A stretch of 63,094 nt of DNA from contig NZ_MDEJ01000007.1 of NCBI RefSeq assembly GCF_002940065.1, forward strand, positions 1 to 63,094. Reading direction: 5' to 3'. Positions 55,485 to 63,094 of the stretch are shown here, piece by piece. Each line of letters begins with the position of its first letter. The first letter of the stretch is position 1. Source of the stretch: Xanthomonas populi (GTDB lineage: Bacteria; Pseudomonadota; Gammaproteobacteria; Xanthomonadales; Xanthomonadaceae). The notes beneath the pieces are model-generated. The model was not told the DNA's origin. It saw only the letters and a list, made by a program, of their open reading frames with translations, and ran no database searches. A program made the translations under genes and the position numbers.

Positions 55485-55959
55485 GACGGCATCCTCTCAA
55501 CATTGCAGCAGGCGGCGTGGTGCGCAGGATGCGCGGCAGATGACGTGCCGCCACCAGCATCGGTGCCACTGCCAACAAGACGCCGAACACCATCGGAAAC
55601 ACGTACAGCTCGTCCTGCCCACTGATCAGCCAATCGGCGAGCAGGTAGAGCGCAACGCCGATCCCGCACAGCAAGCCGAGTGCAACGATCAAGGTACGAC
55701 GCCGATGCGCGCGCAAGGTCGCATCCGAACTGGCAACCCCGATCCACGCCGAGACAAGGCCGAAAAACGCCATCCAGCCAAAGACGATCTCTGCCGCCGT
55801 ACTCAGCCAGCGCTGTGGCGAGGAGCTAACGTACATCGGGTCGAACAAGCGAAATACCACGTCGAGCAAGACCAGCGGAATACCAACACCGAAGATGGAC
55901 ACCGGCACCAGCAACAGGATATCGCTCAGCTGCGGGCGCGTTGTGGACGACTCAGCGCG
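55474..55959 (-). CDS. Uncharacterised four-helix membrane protein
   Basis: A protein of about 161 residues with four predicted membrane helices ([55 protein letters not shown] and the [17 protein letters not shown] stretch). No family is recognised. The GTG at 55959 overlaps the prmB stop and is preferred to an ATG 12 codons upstream inside prmB. It overlaps aroC by 11 nt at its end, so prmB, this gene, aroC and the dehydrogenase form one tightly packed operon. Confidence 0.7.
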   Translation of the reverse strand, partial: RAESSTTRPQLSDILLLVPVSIFGVGIPLVLLDVVFRLFDPMYVSSSPQRWLSTAAEIVFGWMAFFGLVSAWIGVASSDATLRAHRRRTLIVALGLLCGIGVALYLLADWLISGQDELYVFPMVFGVLLAVAPMLVAARHLPRILRTTPPAAMLRGCRHGQ

Positions 55960-56878
55960 CACTGGCCAACTCGGCGATGCGCGCGCCGTGCGCAATCAAC
56001 TCGCGGCATTCGACTGCAAAGATGCCCATTTGCCCGACCTTGAACTCGACCCAGGCCAACTCCACTTCCGGCAGCAACTTGATCAGGTGCTGCTCGGACT
56101 CGCCCACTTCGCAGATCAGCAAACCGTCTTCGCTGAGGTGCTGCGGCGCATCGCGCAGGATCTTCAGCACCAGGTCCAGGCCATCGTCGCCCGCACGCAG
56201 ACCCAGTTCCGGTTCGTAGGAATACTCCTGCGGCAGCGCGTCGGTTTCGTCGTTGGTGACGTACGGCGGATTGGTGACGATCAGGTCGTACTGGCGACCG
56301 CCCAACCCGGCGAACAGGTCCGACTTGAGCAGGGTGACGTTGTCGGCATGCAGGCGCGCCTTGTTTTCGGCAGCCAGTGCCAGCGCGTCGTCGCTGATGT
56401 CCACGCCGTCGACCTCCCACTGCGGGTTGTAGTGGCCCATGGCGATGGCGATACAGCCCGATCCAGTGCACAGATCCAGCGCACGGCTCACCTCGCGGCC
56501 GCCCAGCCAGGGCTCGAAGCCGGCGTCGATCAGTTCGGCGATCGGCGAACGCGGCACCAGCGCGCGCGCATCGCTCTTGAAACTCAAACCGGCAAACCAG
56601 GCCTCGCCGGTGAGATACGCCGCCGGCACGCGCTCGACGATGCGGCGCTCGAACAAGCCCAGCACCTGCTCTTTTTCCGAGCGCAACAGACGCGCCTGAC
56701 CATAGGCCGGGCCGAGATCGTGCGGCAGATGCAGGATGTGCAGGGCTAGCTGGGTAGCTTCGTCCAGCGCATTGTCGTAGCTATGGCCGAAGGTCAGACC
56801 GGCTGCATTGAAACGGCTGGTGCCGTAGCGGATCAGGTCGATGATGGTGTGCAGTTCGTCGGCCGCGGCGGCAGTCAT
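55952..56878 (-). CDS. prmB: Ribosomal protein L3 glutamine methyltransferase
   Basis: A 308-residue SAM-dependent methyltransferase of the PrmB/PrmC group; PrmB methylates a glutamine of L3. Seen: LDLCTGSGCIAIAMG for SAM, the VTNPPYV motif, and RAGDDGLDLVLKIL. The N-terminal helical domain (DLIRYGTSRF) fits PrmB better than PrmC. Confidence 0.93.
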   Translation of the reverse strand: MTAAAADELHTIIDLIRYGTSRFNAAGLTFGHSYDNALDEATQLALHILHLPHDLGPAYGQARLLRSEKEQVLGLFERRIVERVPAAYLTGEAWFAGLSFKSDARALVPRSPIAELIDAGFEPWLGGREVSRALDLCTGSGCIAIAMGHYNPQWEVDGVDISDDALALAAENKARLHADNVTLLKSDLFAGLGGRQYDLIVTNPPYVTNDETDALPQEYSYEPELGLRAGDDGLDLVLKILRDAPQHLSEDGLLICEVGESEQHLIKLLPEVELAWVEFKVGQMGIFAVECRELIAHGARIAELASAR

Positions 56879-56959
56879 GGCAACAACTAAAAGAGGAATC
56901 GGCTCCCGATTATAGAGGTCGGATCGGTATCATGAGCGTCCGTTTCAGTGGAAACCGCC

Positions 56960-57610
56960 ATGTTCAATCGCAATACCGGCATTGTGCTGCTGGTGGCGCT
57001 GGCCGCCGGCCTTGGGCTGTTGCTGGGCCAGAAGTTCCTCGGCGCCGCGCCAAGCTCGCCCTGGCCACCCACCAAAACCATCACCTTCTATCCGCAGCCG
57101 CGCACCCTGCCGCAGTTCGGCCTGCGCCAGTCCGACGGCACCCAGTTGGTATCCGGTGAGTTGAAGGGACATTGGACGCTGGTGTTTCTGGGCTTCACCT
57201 TCTGCCCGGACGTCTGCCCGACCACGCTGACCGATCTGGCGATGGCGCAGCAGCAATGGGAAAGCATTCCCGACGGCTTGCGCCCGCGCGTGCTGTTCGT
57301 CTCGGTGGACCCGCAGCGCGACCCACCAGCGCGCCTGGGCGAATACGCGCATGCCTTCCACAAGGACACGCTGGCTGCTACTGCCGACGTGCCGGCGCTG
57401 GAACGCTTCGCTACGGCGCTGGGCTTCGTGTTCCAGAAGGTGCCGGGCAAGGGCTTTGCGCAAAATCCCAACAACTACAGCATGGATCACTCTGCCGGCA
57501 TCGCCGTGCTCGACCCGCAAGGCCGCCTGGCCGGCCTGATCCGTCCCCCGCTCCAACCGAAGGCGATCGCCGCCGACCTCCAACAGCTGACCAAGGGAAC
57601 CGCTCCGTGA
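56960..57610 (+). CDS. SCO1/SenC family copper chaperone
   Basis: A 216-residue thioredoxin-fold protein anchored by an N-terminal helix. The copper motif CPDVCP (Cys82, Cys86) and the distant His177 in SMDHSAG are intact, so it probably delivers copper to the CuA site of cytochrome oxidase or acts as a periplasmic thiol protein. The ATG at 56960 is preferred to the GTG four codons earlier. Coupled to psd by GTGA. Confidence 0.92.
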   Translation: MFNRNTGIVLLVALAAGLGLLLGQKFLGAAPSSPWPPTKTITFYPQPRTLPQFGLRQSDGTQLVSGELKGHWTLVFLGFTFCPDVCPTTLTDLAMAQQQWESIPDGLRPRVLFVSVDPQRDPPARLGEYAHAFHKDTLAATADVPALERFATALGFVFQKVPGKGFAQNPNNYSMDHSAGIAVLDPQGRLAGLIRPPLQPKAIAADLQQLTKGTAP

Positions 57611-58455
57611 GTCTCGTCACTTCCCTGACCTACGTGCTGCCGCACCGGTTGTTGTCTTCGTTGGCACGCGCGCTGGCCTATTCCGACACGCCGTCCACCA
57701 AGCAATGGCTGATCGACACGGTGACGCGCAAGTTCGGCGCGGACCTGAGCGAGGCGCTGGAACCGGACCCGCGCGCGTATCCCACCTTCAATGCGTTCTT
57801 CACCCGCGCCCTGAAGCCGGGCGCACGCGTTGCCGACGCCGATCCTGCGGCACTGTTGATGCCGGCCGACGGCCGCATCAGCCAGCTCGGCCCGATCGAA
57901 AACGGCCGCATCTTTCAGGCAAAGGGGCAGTCGTTCACCGCTGCCGAATTACTCGGTGATGCGCAGGCCGCGCTACCGTTCAACGATGGCCTGTTCGCCA
58001 CCGTCTACCTCTCGCCCAAGGACTACCACCGCGTGCATATGCCGTGGACCGGCACCTTGCGCGAAACAGTGCACGTGCCCGGCCGCTTGTTCAGCGTGGG
58101 CCCGGATGCCGTGCGCAACGTGCCGCGGCTGTTCGCGCGCAACGAGCGCCTGGTGTGCCACTTCGATACCGACTTCGGACCAATGGTCTCGGTGATGGTG
58201 GGCGCGCTGCTGGTGTCGGGCGTGGAGACGGTGTGGAGCGGCGTGGAGATTCCGCGCTATGGCGATCGCATGACGCGAAAGGATTATCGCGGCCAAAACA
58301 TTCGCTTGGAGCGGTTTGCGGAGATGGCGAGGTTTAACTATGGCTCGACCGTCATAGTTTTGCTGCCCAAGGGCGTGGCCACGCTCGATGGAGCACTTGC
58401 CGCAGAAACATCGGTGCGTCTGGGACAAGCGCTCGCATATCGGCAAGTGGTCTAA
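57607..58455 (+). CDS. psd: Phosphatidylserine decarboxylase proenzyme
   Basis: A 282-residue proenzyme that makes phosphatidylethanolamine. It cleaves itself before the Ser of the GST motif at about residue 246 ([11 protein letters not shown]) to form the pyruvoyl group; MPADGRIS and KDYHRVHMP supply the other catalytic residues. The start is a GTG overlapping the SCO gene stop by 4 nt. A longer upstream frame lies inside the SCO gene and is rejected. Confidence 0.96.
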   Translation: MSLVTSLTYVLPHRLLSSLARALAYSDTPSTKQWLIDTVTRKFGADLSEALEPDPRAYPTFNAFFTRALKPGARVADADPAALLMPADGRISQLGPIENGRIFQAKGQSFTAAELLGDAQAALPFNDGLFATVYLSPKDYHRVHMPWTGTLRETVHVPGRLFSVGPDAVRNVPRLFARNERLVCHFDTDFGPMVSVMVGALLVSGVETVWSGVEIPRYGDRMTRKDYRGQNIRLERFAEMARFNYGSTVIVLLPKGVATLDGALAAETSVRLGQALAYRQVV

Positions 58456-58550
58456 AGCGCGGCGGCGCGCTTGGTGCATTGGCACTTCACTCGAATGAGG
58501 CGCAGCAGGGCACCGGTCACTTGGATGCCCGTTAACGCTGCTTGCCAGAT

Positions 58551-60131
58551 TTACCGATCACAACCAGCCAGCTTGATGCTCTGCCCCGGCTTGAGCGCAT
58601 ACGACGGCGCTTTCAATCCATTGGCCTTGGCAAGCGTCTTGATCTCGCACTGGTACTTCTGCGCCACGCGGCCCAGCGTGTCGCCCTTGGCGACGGTGTA
58701 GCTGCGCGCCTGCTTGGCCTTGGATTTGGCGATCGCCGGCTGGCCGGTGGCGACCGTGGTCGGCACGCCGGCCATCTGGCTGACATCGCCCACCGCCACG
58801 CTGGGCACGTATTCGATGGCAGTGCTGCGTACGATCGCACTGTTGAGGTCGGCAGTGATCAGCGTGCGTGCCAGGTCCGCGCGGGGGCCGTTGACGCAGT
58901 AGCGCGTGTACAGGCTGGCGATGCGGTTGGTGGCATTGATGACGATGCCGGCAGGAATCCAGCCATCGGATTCATAGCGCGGGTTGAGATTGCGTAGCGC
59001 GCGCATATAGCCGTCGCGCGTGCCCATGCTGCCCAGGCAGATGGTGAGTTCGTAGATGGTGGTCGACTTGGCCAGCTTCAGCGTGGCCGGCTGCGCGTCG
59101 AGCTTGGCGAAATCCACGCCGTACTGACGCGGGTGCAGGAAGATCCATGCCGCCGCGATCACCATCGGCACGTAGTCCTTGGTTTCGGCCGGGAACTGGT
59201 TGTAGACGTCCTGCTCCCAGAACCCGCGCCCGCCGCTCTGCGAGAACACGCGCGCCGCGCGGCCCTCGCCACCGTTATAGGCTGCCAGCGCCAATTCGAT
59301 GTTGCGGTTGAGCTCGGCCATGCGCTCGTTGAGGTACGCGGCGCTGGCCTCGGCGGCGCTGCGTGCATCGAAGCGCGTATCGAACCCGGTACCGTCCGGG
59401 CCCAGCCCGAAACGACGCCCGGTGGCCGGCATGAACTGCATCAGCCCGGCAGCACCGGCACGCGAACTGGCGTGCACCTTGCCATTGGATTCCTTGGCCA
59501 TGATGCCGAACAACAGCGCTTCAGGCAGACCACGCTTCTGCCATTCCGGCCACATCACCCCGCGCAGGCTGCTGTAATTCTCGTAGCTGGTCAGTAGCGC
59601 AGGGCGCATGTCGGTCAGCCAGCGGCGGATACCGGCCTGCACCGCCGGGTTGTACTGCACCATCTTGTCAAAATCGTGGCGTTGGTCGTTGAGCAAAGTG
59701 GCGGCACGCGCGGCCTCGGGCACGCCGTTCGCCGCCGGGCCAAGGTGGTCCGGGTCGGCTTGCAGCAGGGTGTCGTCGTCTTCCGGATCTTCAGCGGCCG
59801 GCGCTTCGGCATCGGCACGCGCCTTCAGCAGGCGCTTGTAGGTGGCCAGTTGATTGGCGACCATGCAGCCACGCTGCTTGATGCAGGCGTCGATGACGTC
59901 TTCCATGTCCTCCAGCGCCGCGTCGCCTTCGGCAGTGCCTTTGGGGTCGGAGTTGTTCACCAGCACCAGCGCAGCGCGATAACGATTTTCGGCGGCGGCC
60001 ATGCGGGTATCGAGCACGGCAGTCTTCTCCGTGTCGCGTTTGGAGATGGCGTGGGCAGCGGGGACGACGAACATCAGCGCGAACACGGCCAGGACCGGCC
60101 ATGGGCGCGAAGCAAAATAAGCGAGCGGCAT
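58551..60131 (-). CDS. Lytic murein transglycosylase with LysM domain (MltD-like)
   Basis: A 526-residue envelope enzyme with signal peptide (to about residue 29), a coiled N-terminal region, an SLT domain around residues 200-310 with the catalytic Glu in MAKESNGKVH, GAAGLMQFMPATGR and ALAAYNGGEG, and one LysM repeat at about 475-520 for peptidoglycan binding. It cleaves the glycan strand non-hydrolytically. The start at 60131 gives a signal peptide; the 19-codon extension is not one. Confidence 0.93.
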   Translation of the reverse strand: MPLAYFASRPWPVLAVFALMFVVPAAHAISKRDTEKTAVLDTRMAAAENRYRAALVLVNNSDPKGTAEGDAALEDMEDVIDACIKQRGCMVANQLATYKRLLKARADAEAPAAEDPEDDDTLLQADPDHLGPAANGVPEAARAATLLNDQRHDFDKMVQYNPAVQAGIRRWLTDMRPALLTSYENYSSLRGVMWPEWQKRGLPEALLFGIMAKESNGKVHASSRAGAAGLMQFMPATGRRFGLGPDGTGFDTRFDARSAAEASAAYLNERMAELNRNIELALAAYNGGEGRAARVFSQSGGRGFWEQDVYNQFPAETKDYVPMVIAAAWIFLHPRQYGVDFAKLDAQPATLKLAKSTTIYELTICLGSMGTRDGYMRALRNLNPRYESDGWIPAGIVINATNRIASLYTRYCVNGPRADLARTLITADLNSAIVRSTAIEYVPSVAVGDVSQMAGVPTTVATGQPAIAKSKAKQARSYTVAKGDTLGRVAQKYQCEIKTLAKANGLKAPSYALKPGQSIKLAGCDR

Positions 60132-60420
60132 CGTAGGCAGTACAGCGGAAAGGCAGGCAGGGTAGCCGCCGGGGCGACACCGGGGCAAGGCGGTGGGGCC
60201 GGCAGGGTCAGTGGGCCGTTAGATTGGTCGATGGATTGGGTGTGTGGAATGCCTGTTTGGTTACCGGACGAAATTCGCGCGCAGCGCTGCTGCGCGTTTT
60301 ACGGCTTGCTGGCTTTCCCGCTCCCGCATGCGAGCTGGATTTGCCCACCGCCAGTGACTGCCGGTCATTGCCGGATGGAATTGCCGGATAGAATCGGGCC
60401 TTTACTATCGGATCTGCGCA

Positions 60421-61926
60421 ATGGCCTCGTTCCTGCTCGGCAAAGGCGTTACCGACGACATCCCGGTGATGCTGGAAGGACGCTTCGGCAACCGCCACGG
60501 CCTGGTGGCCGGTGCCACCGGCACCGGCAAGACTGTCACCTTGATGACCCTGGCCGAAGGCTTCTCGCACCAGGGCGTGCCGGTGTTTCTGGCCGACGTG
60601 AAAGGCGACGTCGCCGGTCTGGCCGTTGCTGGCGACGGCGCACCCGGCGTGCTGCAGCGCGCCACGGATGTAGGCATCGCCGACTACGCGCCCACTGCCA
60701 GCCCGGTGGTGTTCTGGGATCTGTACGGCCAGCTCGGGCACCCGGTGCGCACCACCGTCAGCGAGATGGGCCCTACCCTGCTCGCGCGCATTCTGGAACT
60801 CAACGACACCCAGTCCGGCGTGCTCGACATCGTGTTCAAGCTGGCCGACGACCGCGGACTGCTGTTGCTGGACCTGGACGACCTGCGCGCACTGCTCGCG
60901 TTGGTGGTGGAAGAACGCAAGCAGCTGTCCACCAGTTATGGCCTGGTCTCCAGCCAATCGGTGGCAGCGATCCAGCGCTCCTTGCTGCGCCTGGCGCAGG
61001 ACGGCGGGGAGCACTTCTTCGGCGAACCGGCGCTGGAGCTGGCCGAACTGATGCGCGTTGCACCGGACGGCCGCGGCGTGATCGGCATCCTGGCGGCCAA
61101 CCAGTTGGTGCTCAAGCCGAAGCTGTATTCCACGTTTCTGCTGTGGCTGTTGTCGGAACTGTTCGAGCGGTTGCCCGAAGTGGGCGATCTGGAACAACCC
61201 AAGCTGGTGTTCGTCTTCGACGAAGCGCACCTGCTGTTCGACGACGCACCCGCCGCGCTGGTGCAGCGTATCGAACAGGTGGTGCGGCTGATCCGCTCCA
61301 AGGGCGTTGGCGTGTATTTCTGCTCGCAGTTTCCCGACGATATTCCGGACAATATCCTTGGACAGCTAGGCAATCGCGTGCAGCACGCGCTGCGCGCCTA
61401 CACCCCGCGCGACCAGCAGGCAGTCAAGACAGCGGCGCAGACCTTCGTCGCCAATCCCAAGCTCGACGTGGCCACTGCGATCTCCAGCCTGGGCACCGGC
61501 GAGGCGCTGGTGTCGCCGCTGCAAGGCAAGGGCGTGCCCGCGCCGGTGCAGCAGACCCTGATCGCCCCGCCGCGCTGCCGCATGGGCGCCATCAGCGCAC
61601 CCGAACGCGCACAGGTGCGCGCCGCCAGCCCGGTCGGCACCCGCTACGACACCGCGATCAACCGCGAATCGGCCGCCGAACGACTGGCACGCCGCGTCGA
61701 ACAGGTCGCCGAACACAACGCCGCACCACCGGCGCGCACCCGCGCAGAGGACGACGCCCAGGACAGCGGCTTCGGCAAGGCTGTCAAGGACGCCGTGTTC
61801 GGCACCAGCCGCCGCCAAGGCATGCTCGAAGCGATGGCCAAGCAGACCTCACGCACGGTTGGCAACAAGATCGGCCAGCAGATCGTGCGCGGCATCTTCG
61901 GTAGCATTTTTGGTGGCAAGCGCTGA
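60421..61926 (+). CDS. HerA-like ATPase (DUF853)
   Basis: A 501-residue P-loop ATPase of the FtsK/HerA superfamily. Walker A GATGTGKT (31-38), Walker B LVFVFDEAHLLF (about 262-273), and later VQHALRAYTPRDQ with a conserved arginine region. Bacterial members of this DUF853 group have no settled role; no nuclease partner (NurA) is adjacent. C-terminal Arg/Ala-rich tail ends in a glycine-zipper-like stretch. Confidence 0.9.
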   Translation: MASFLLGKGVTDDIPVMLEGRFGNRHGLVAGATGTGKTVTLMTLAEGFSHQGVPVFLADVKGDVAGLAVAGDGAPGVLQRATDVGIADYAPTASPVVFWDLYGQLGHPVRTTVSEMGPTLLARILELNDTQSGVLDIVFKLADDRGLLLLDLDDLRALLALVVEERKQLSTSYGLVSSQSVAAIQRSLLRLAQDGGEHFFGEPALELAELMRVAPDGRGVIGILAANQLVLKPKLYSTFLLWLLSELFERLPEVGDLEQPKLVFVFDEAHLLFDDAPAALVQRIEQVVRLIRSKGVGVYFCSQFPDDIPDNILGQLGNRVQHALRAYTPRDQQAVKTAAQTFVANPKLDVATAISSLGTGEALVSPLQGKGVPAPVQQTLIAPPRCRMGAISAPERAQVRAASPVGTRYDTAINRESAAERLARRVEQVAEHNAAPPARTRAEDDAQDSGFGKAVKDAVFGTSRRQGMLEAMAKQTSRTVGNKIGQQIVRGIFGSIFGGKR

Positions 61927-61931
61927 GCACA

Positions 61932-62557
61932 GTGTCACCACAGACGTGCTTGCTTACGACGAAGCGTTACCAGCGAGGCATTGCATGCAAGCGCGCTCTT
62001 GCAACACCAAATTCGCACAGCAAGCAGACTCGTAAGCTGCAAGGATATGCATCTGCCATCACGACATTAATCTTATTTTCAACACGGGCACAGCGCTCGC
62101 TGAGCAGAAAGCAAATCAAGACGACCCACCCACCGCGTGGCTAGCGAGCAGGCAACATCTACCCGCTGGCCACTACGTCGGCAAGCTGCACCCAGACAGC
62201 ACGCAGTGTCAGGCCGTCCGCGCAGAACTCTGGATTAAAGCCACTAAAGGAAACAAAGAAAGCCGGCGATATAGTCTGAAGACGACATGTATCGCACCCG
62301 AAACGCAACGCAGCACAGCCACCACGACCGAACGCGGACCGTGGTGGCTCGATAAAGTGGGAGACGAGTGCCTGATGCTCTCGCGCGACGACGTCTCTGA
62401 TCTCTCGCTCAACCCGAGTATGTATGGATTTCGGATCAACGAGGACACTGCTCCGAAGGGACAGCAAGCCAGTTTTTCATTAACTCAAGACGGCCACGAC
62501 TGCCATAATGGCAGTCCGCCAGAACGCCGCGAGAAGGTATTGAGACGCGTCCGCTAA
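61932..62557 (+). pseudogene. Frameshifted gene for a secreted protein
   Basis: In one frame RKLQGYASAITTLILFST forms the front of a signal peptide. One base deleted near 62086 shifts to the frame that reads GTALAEQKANQDD (cleavage after ALA) and stays open for 160 codons to the TAA at 62555. That second frame has no start codon after its upstream stop at 62033. The mature part would have four cysteines (TQCQ, TTCIA, DECLM, HDCHN) and WWLDKVGDECLMLSRDDVSD. No family is recognised. Confidence 0.55.
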
Positions 62558-62622
62558 GCGCGAGCCCGTGCGTCAGCGCGCTGCGAGCTTGCTGACTTGC
62601 ATGGCGTAGGCAGCTCGAAACG

Positions 62623-63094
62623 CTACCCCAACACGCCATGCAACTTGACGTACTGCAGCACATGATGGTCTTGGCATCGGCGATTTCGCCGGAATCTATC
62701 ATCGCCAGCGCTGTATGCAGCGGCAGTTCCAACACTTCGATCTCTTCGCCATCCTCTTCCAGTCCGCCGCCCTCGCTGACCTTGTCGCCGTCGAAGTATT
62801 CGCCGACAAAGAAAGACAGACGCTCGGTCACCGAACCCGGGCTCATGAATGCCTCGAACACCTTGCGTACGTTGTCGATCCGGTAGCCGGTTTTCTGTTC
62901 GGTTTCCTTGCGGATGCAGGTCTATGGATCGTCGCGATCGAGCAGGCCGGCACAGGCTTCGAGCAACATGCCGTCGGCGTTGCCGTTGAGCAGCGTGGGC
63001 AATCGAAATTGGCGGGTCAGCATCTGAGGTATCCCCACGTTTTTCAGCCCATGACCATCTGGTTGTAGACGTGTTCGGGCAGTGTGCGTAATCG
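62623..63094 (-). pseudogene. NUDIX hydrolase remnant (NudK-like), broken and cut by window end
   Basis: The minus strand reads [14 protein letters not shown] and [13 protein letters not shown], then a TAG stop at 62922-62924, then TCIRKETEQKTGYRIDNVRK, VFEAFMSPGS and EIADAKTIM. After that a missing C at about 62660 shifts the frame; the shifted frame gives LLQYVKLHGVLG and a normal stop at 62623. It matches GDP-mannose pyrophosphatase NudK. The NUDIX box has KETEQKTG in place of REAxEExG, so catalytic glutamates are also lost. Confidence 0.75.

Noticed and set aside
60367-60389. Two copies of ATTGCCGGAT before the HerA-like gene
   Set aside because: Only two imperfect 13-bp units; likely chance, no operator symmetry.
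59676-61904. 742-codon open frame on the plus strand
   Set aside because: Covers the lytic transglycosylase gene on the opposite strand and the HerA-like gene in a different frame; composition is Arg/Gly/Ala-rich noise.
62436-62861. 141-codon frame as an intact gene
   Set aside because: It is the middle of the NUDIX remnant plus a non-homologous tail produced by a frameshift.

Overview
The window is chromosomal DNA of a Xanthomonas-type gammaproteobacterium. Evidence is the high GC content, the gene order tpiA-secG-tRNA(Leu)-nuoA..N-tRNA(fMet)-rimP-nusA-infB-rbfA-truB-rpsO-pnp, the fimV-truA-trpF / trpB-trpA-accD group, many 1-11 nt stop/start overlaps, and a probable type III effector gene preceded by a plant-inducible-promoter (PIP) box. 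Several small genes carry single-base frameshifts or stops, a pattern seen in host-adapted xanthomonads such as X. oryzae. The species cannot be fixed from the window alone.

Layout: 1-141 holds no gene I can support. 142-2498: MarC membrane protein, degenerate SDR and monothiol glutaredoxin (one minus-strand operon), divergent from an iron-type superoxide dismutase. 2653-6622: purE-purK, divergent from a Trm112-like gene, nadC and a secreted DUF2272 protein. 6739-16291: the metY-rimP-nusA-infB-rbfA-truB-rpsO-pnp transcription/translation/RNA-decay cluster. 16456-31276: the complete 14-gene NADH dehydrogenase I operon. 31384-32753: tRNA-Leu, secG, tpiA. 32865-33665: an SDR on the other strand. 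33725-38077: a four-gene, fully overlapping operon of a periplasmic cupredoxin, a membrane GGDEF/EAL protein, a DUF3034 protein and a truncated-haemoglobin lipoprotein. 38282-41649: a 2OG-Fe(II) oxygenase, a possible 29-residue membrane peptide, glmM and accD. 41857-49247: tryptophan genes trpA, trpB and trpF plus truA, with a LysR regulator and its likely operator beside trpB, and a type III effector candidate inserted between trpB and trpF. 49420-58455: VOC protein, fimV, asd, a 2-hydroxyacid dehydrogenase, aroC, a membrane protein, prmB, then a SCO protein and psd on the plus strand. 58551-63094: a lytic transglycosylase, a HerA-like ATPase, and two broken genes (a secreted protein and a NUDIX hydrolase).

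Working together: much of the window is housekeeping (purines, NAD, tryptophan, chorismate, aspartate-family amino acids, fatty acids, amino-sugars, respiration, ribosome maturation). The accessory interest is in three places. The cupredoxin/c-di-GMP/haemoglobin operon looks like an undescribed envelope redox or gas-sensing module. The effector inserted in the trp region has a PIP box far upstream. A set of small or peripheral genes (45163-45284, 42702-42910, 61932-62557, 62623-63094) appears to be decaying. Three redox or metal proteins at the left end (GrxD, SDR, SodB) carry unusual substitutions at signature residues.
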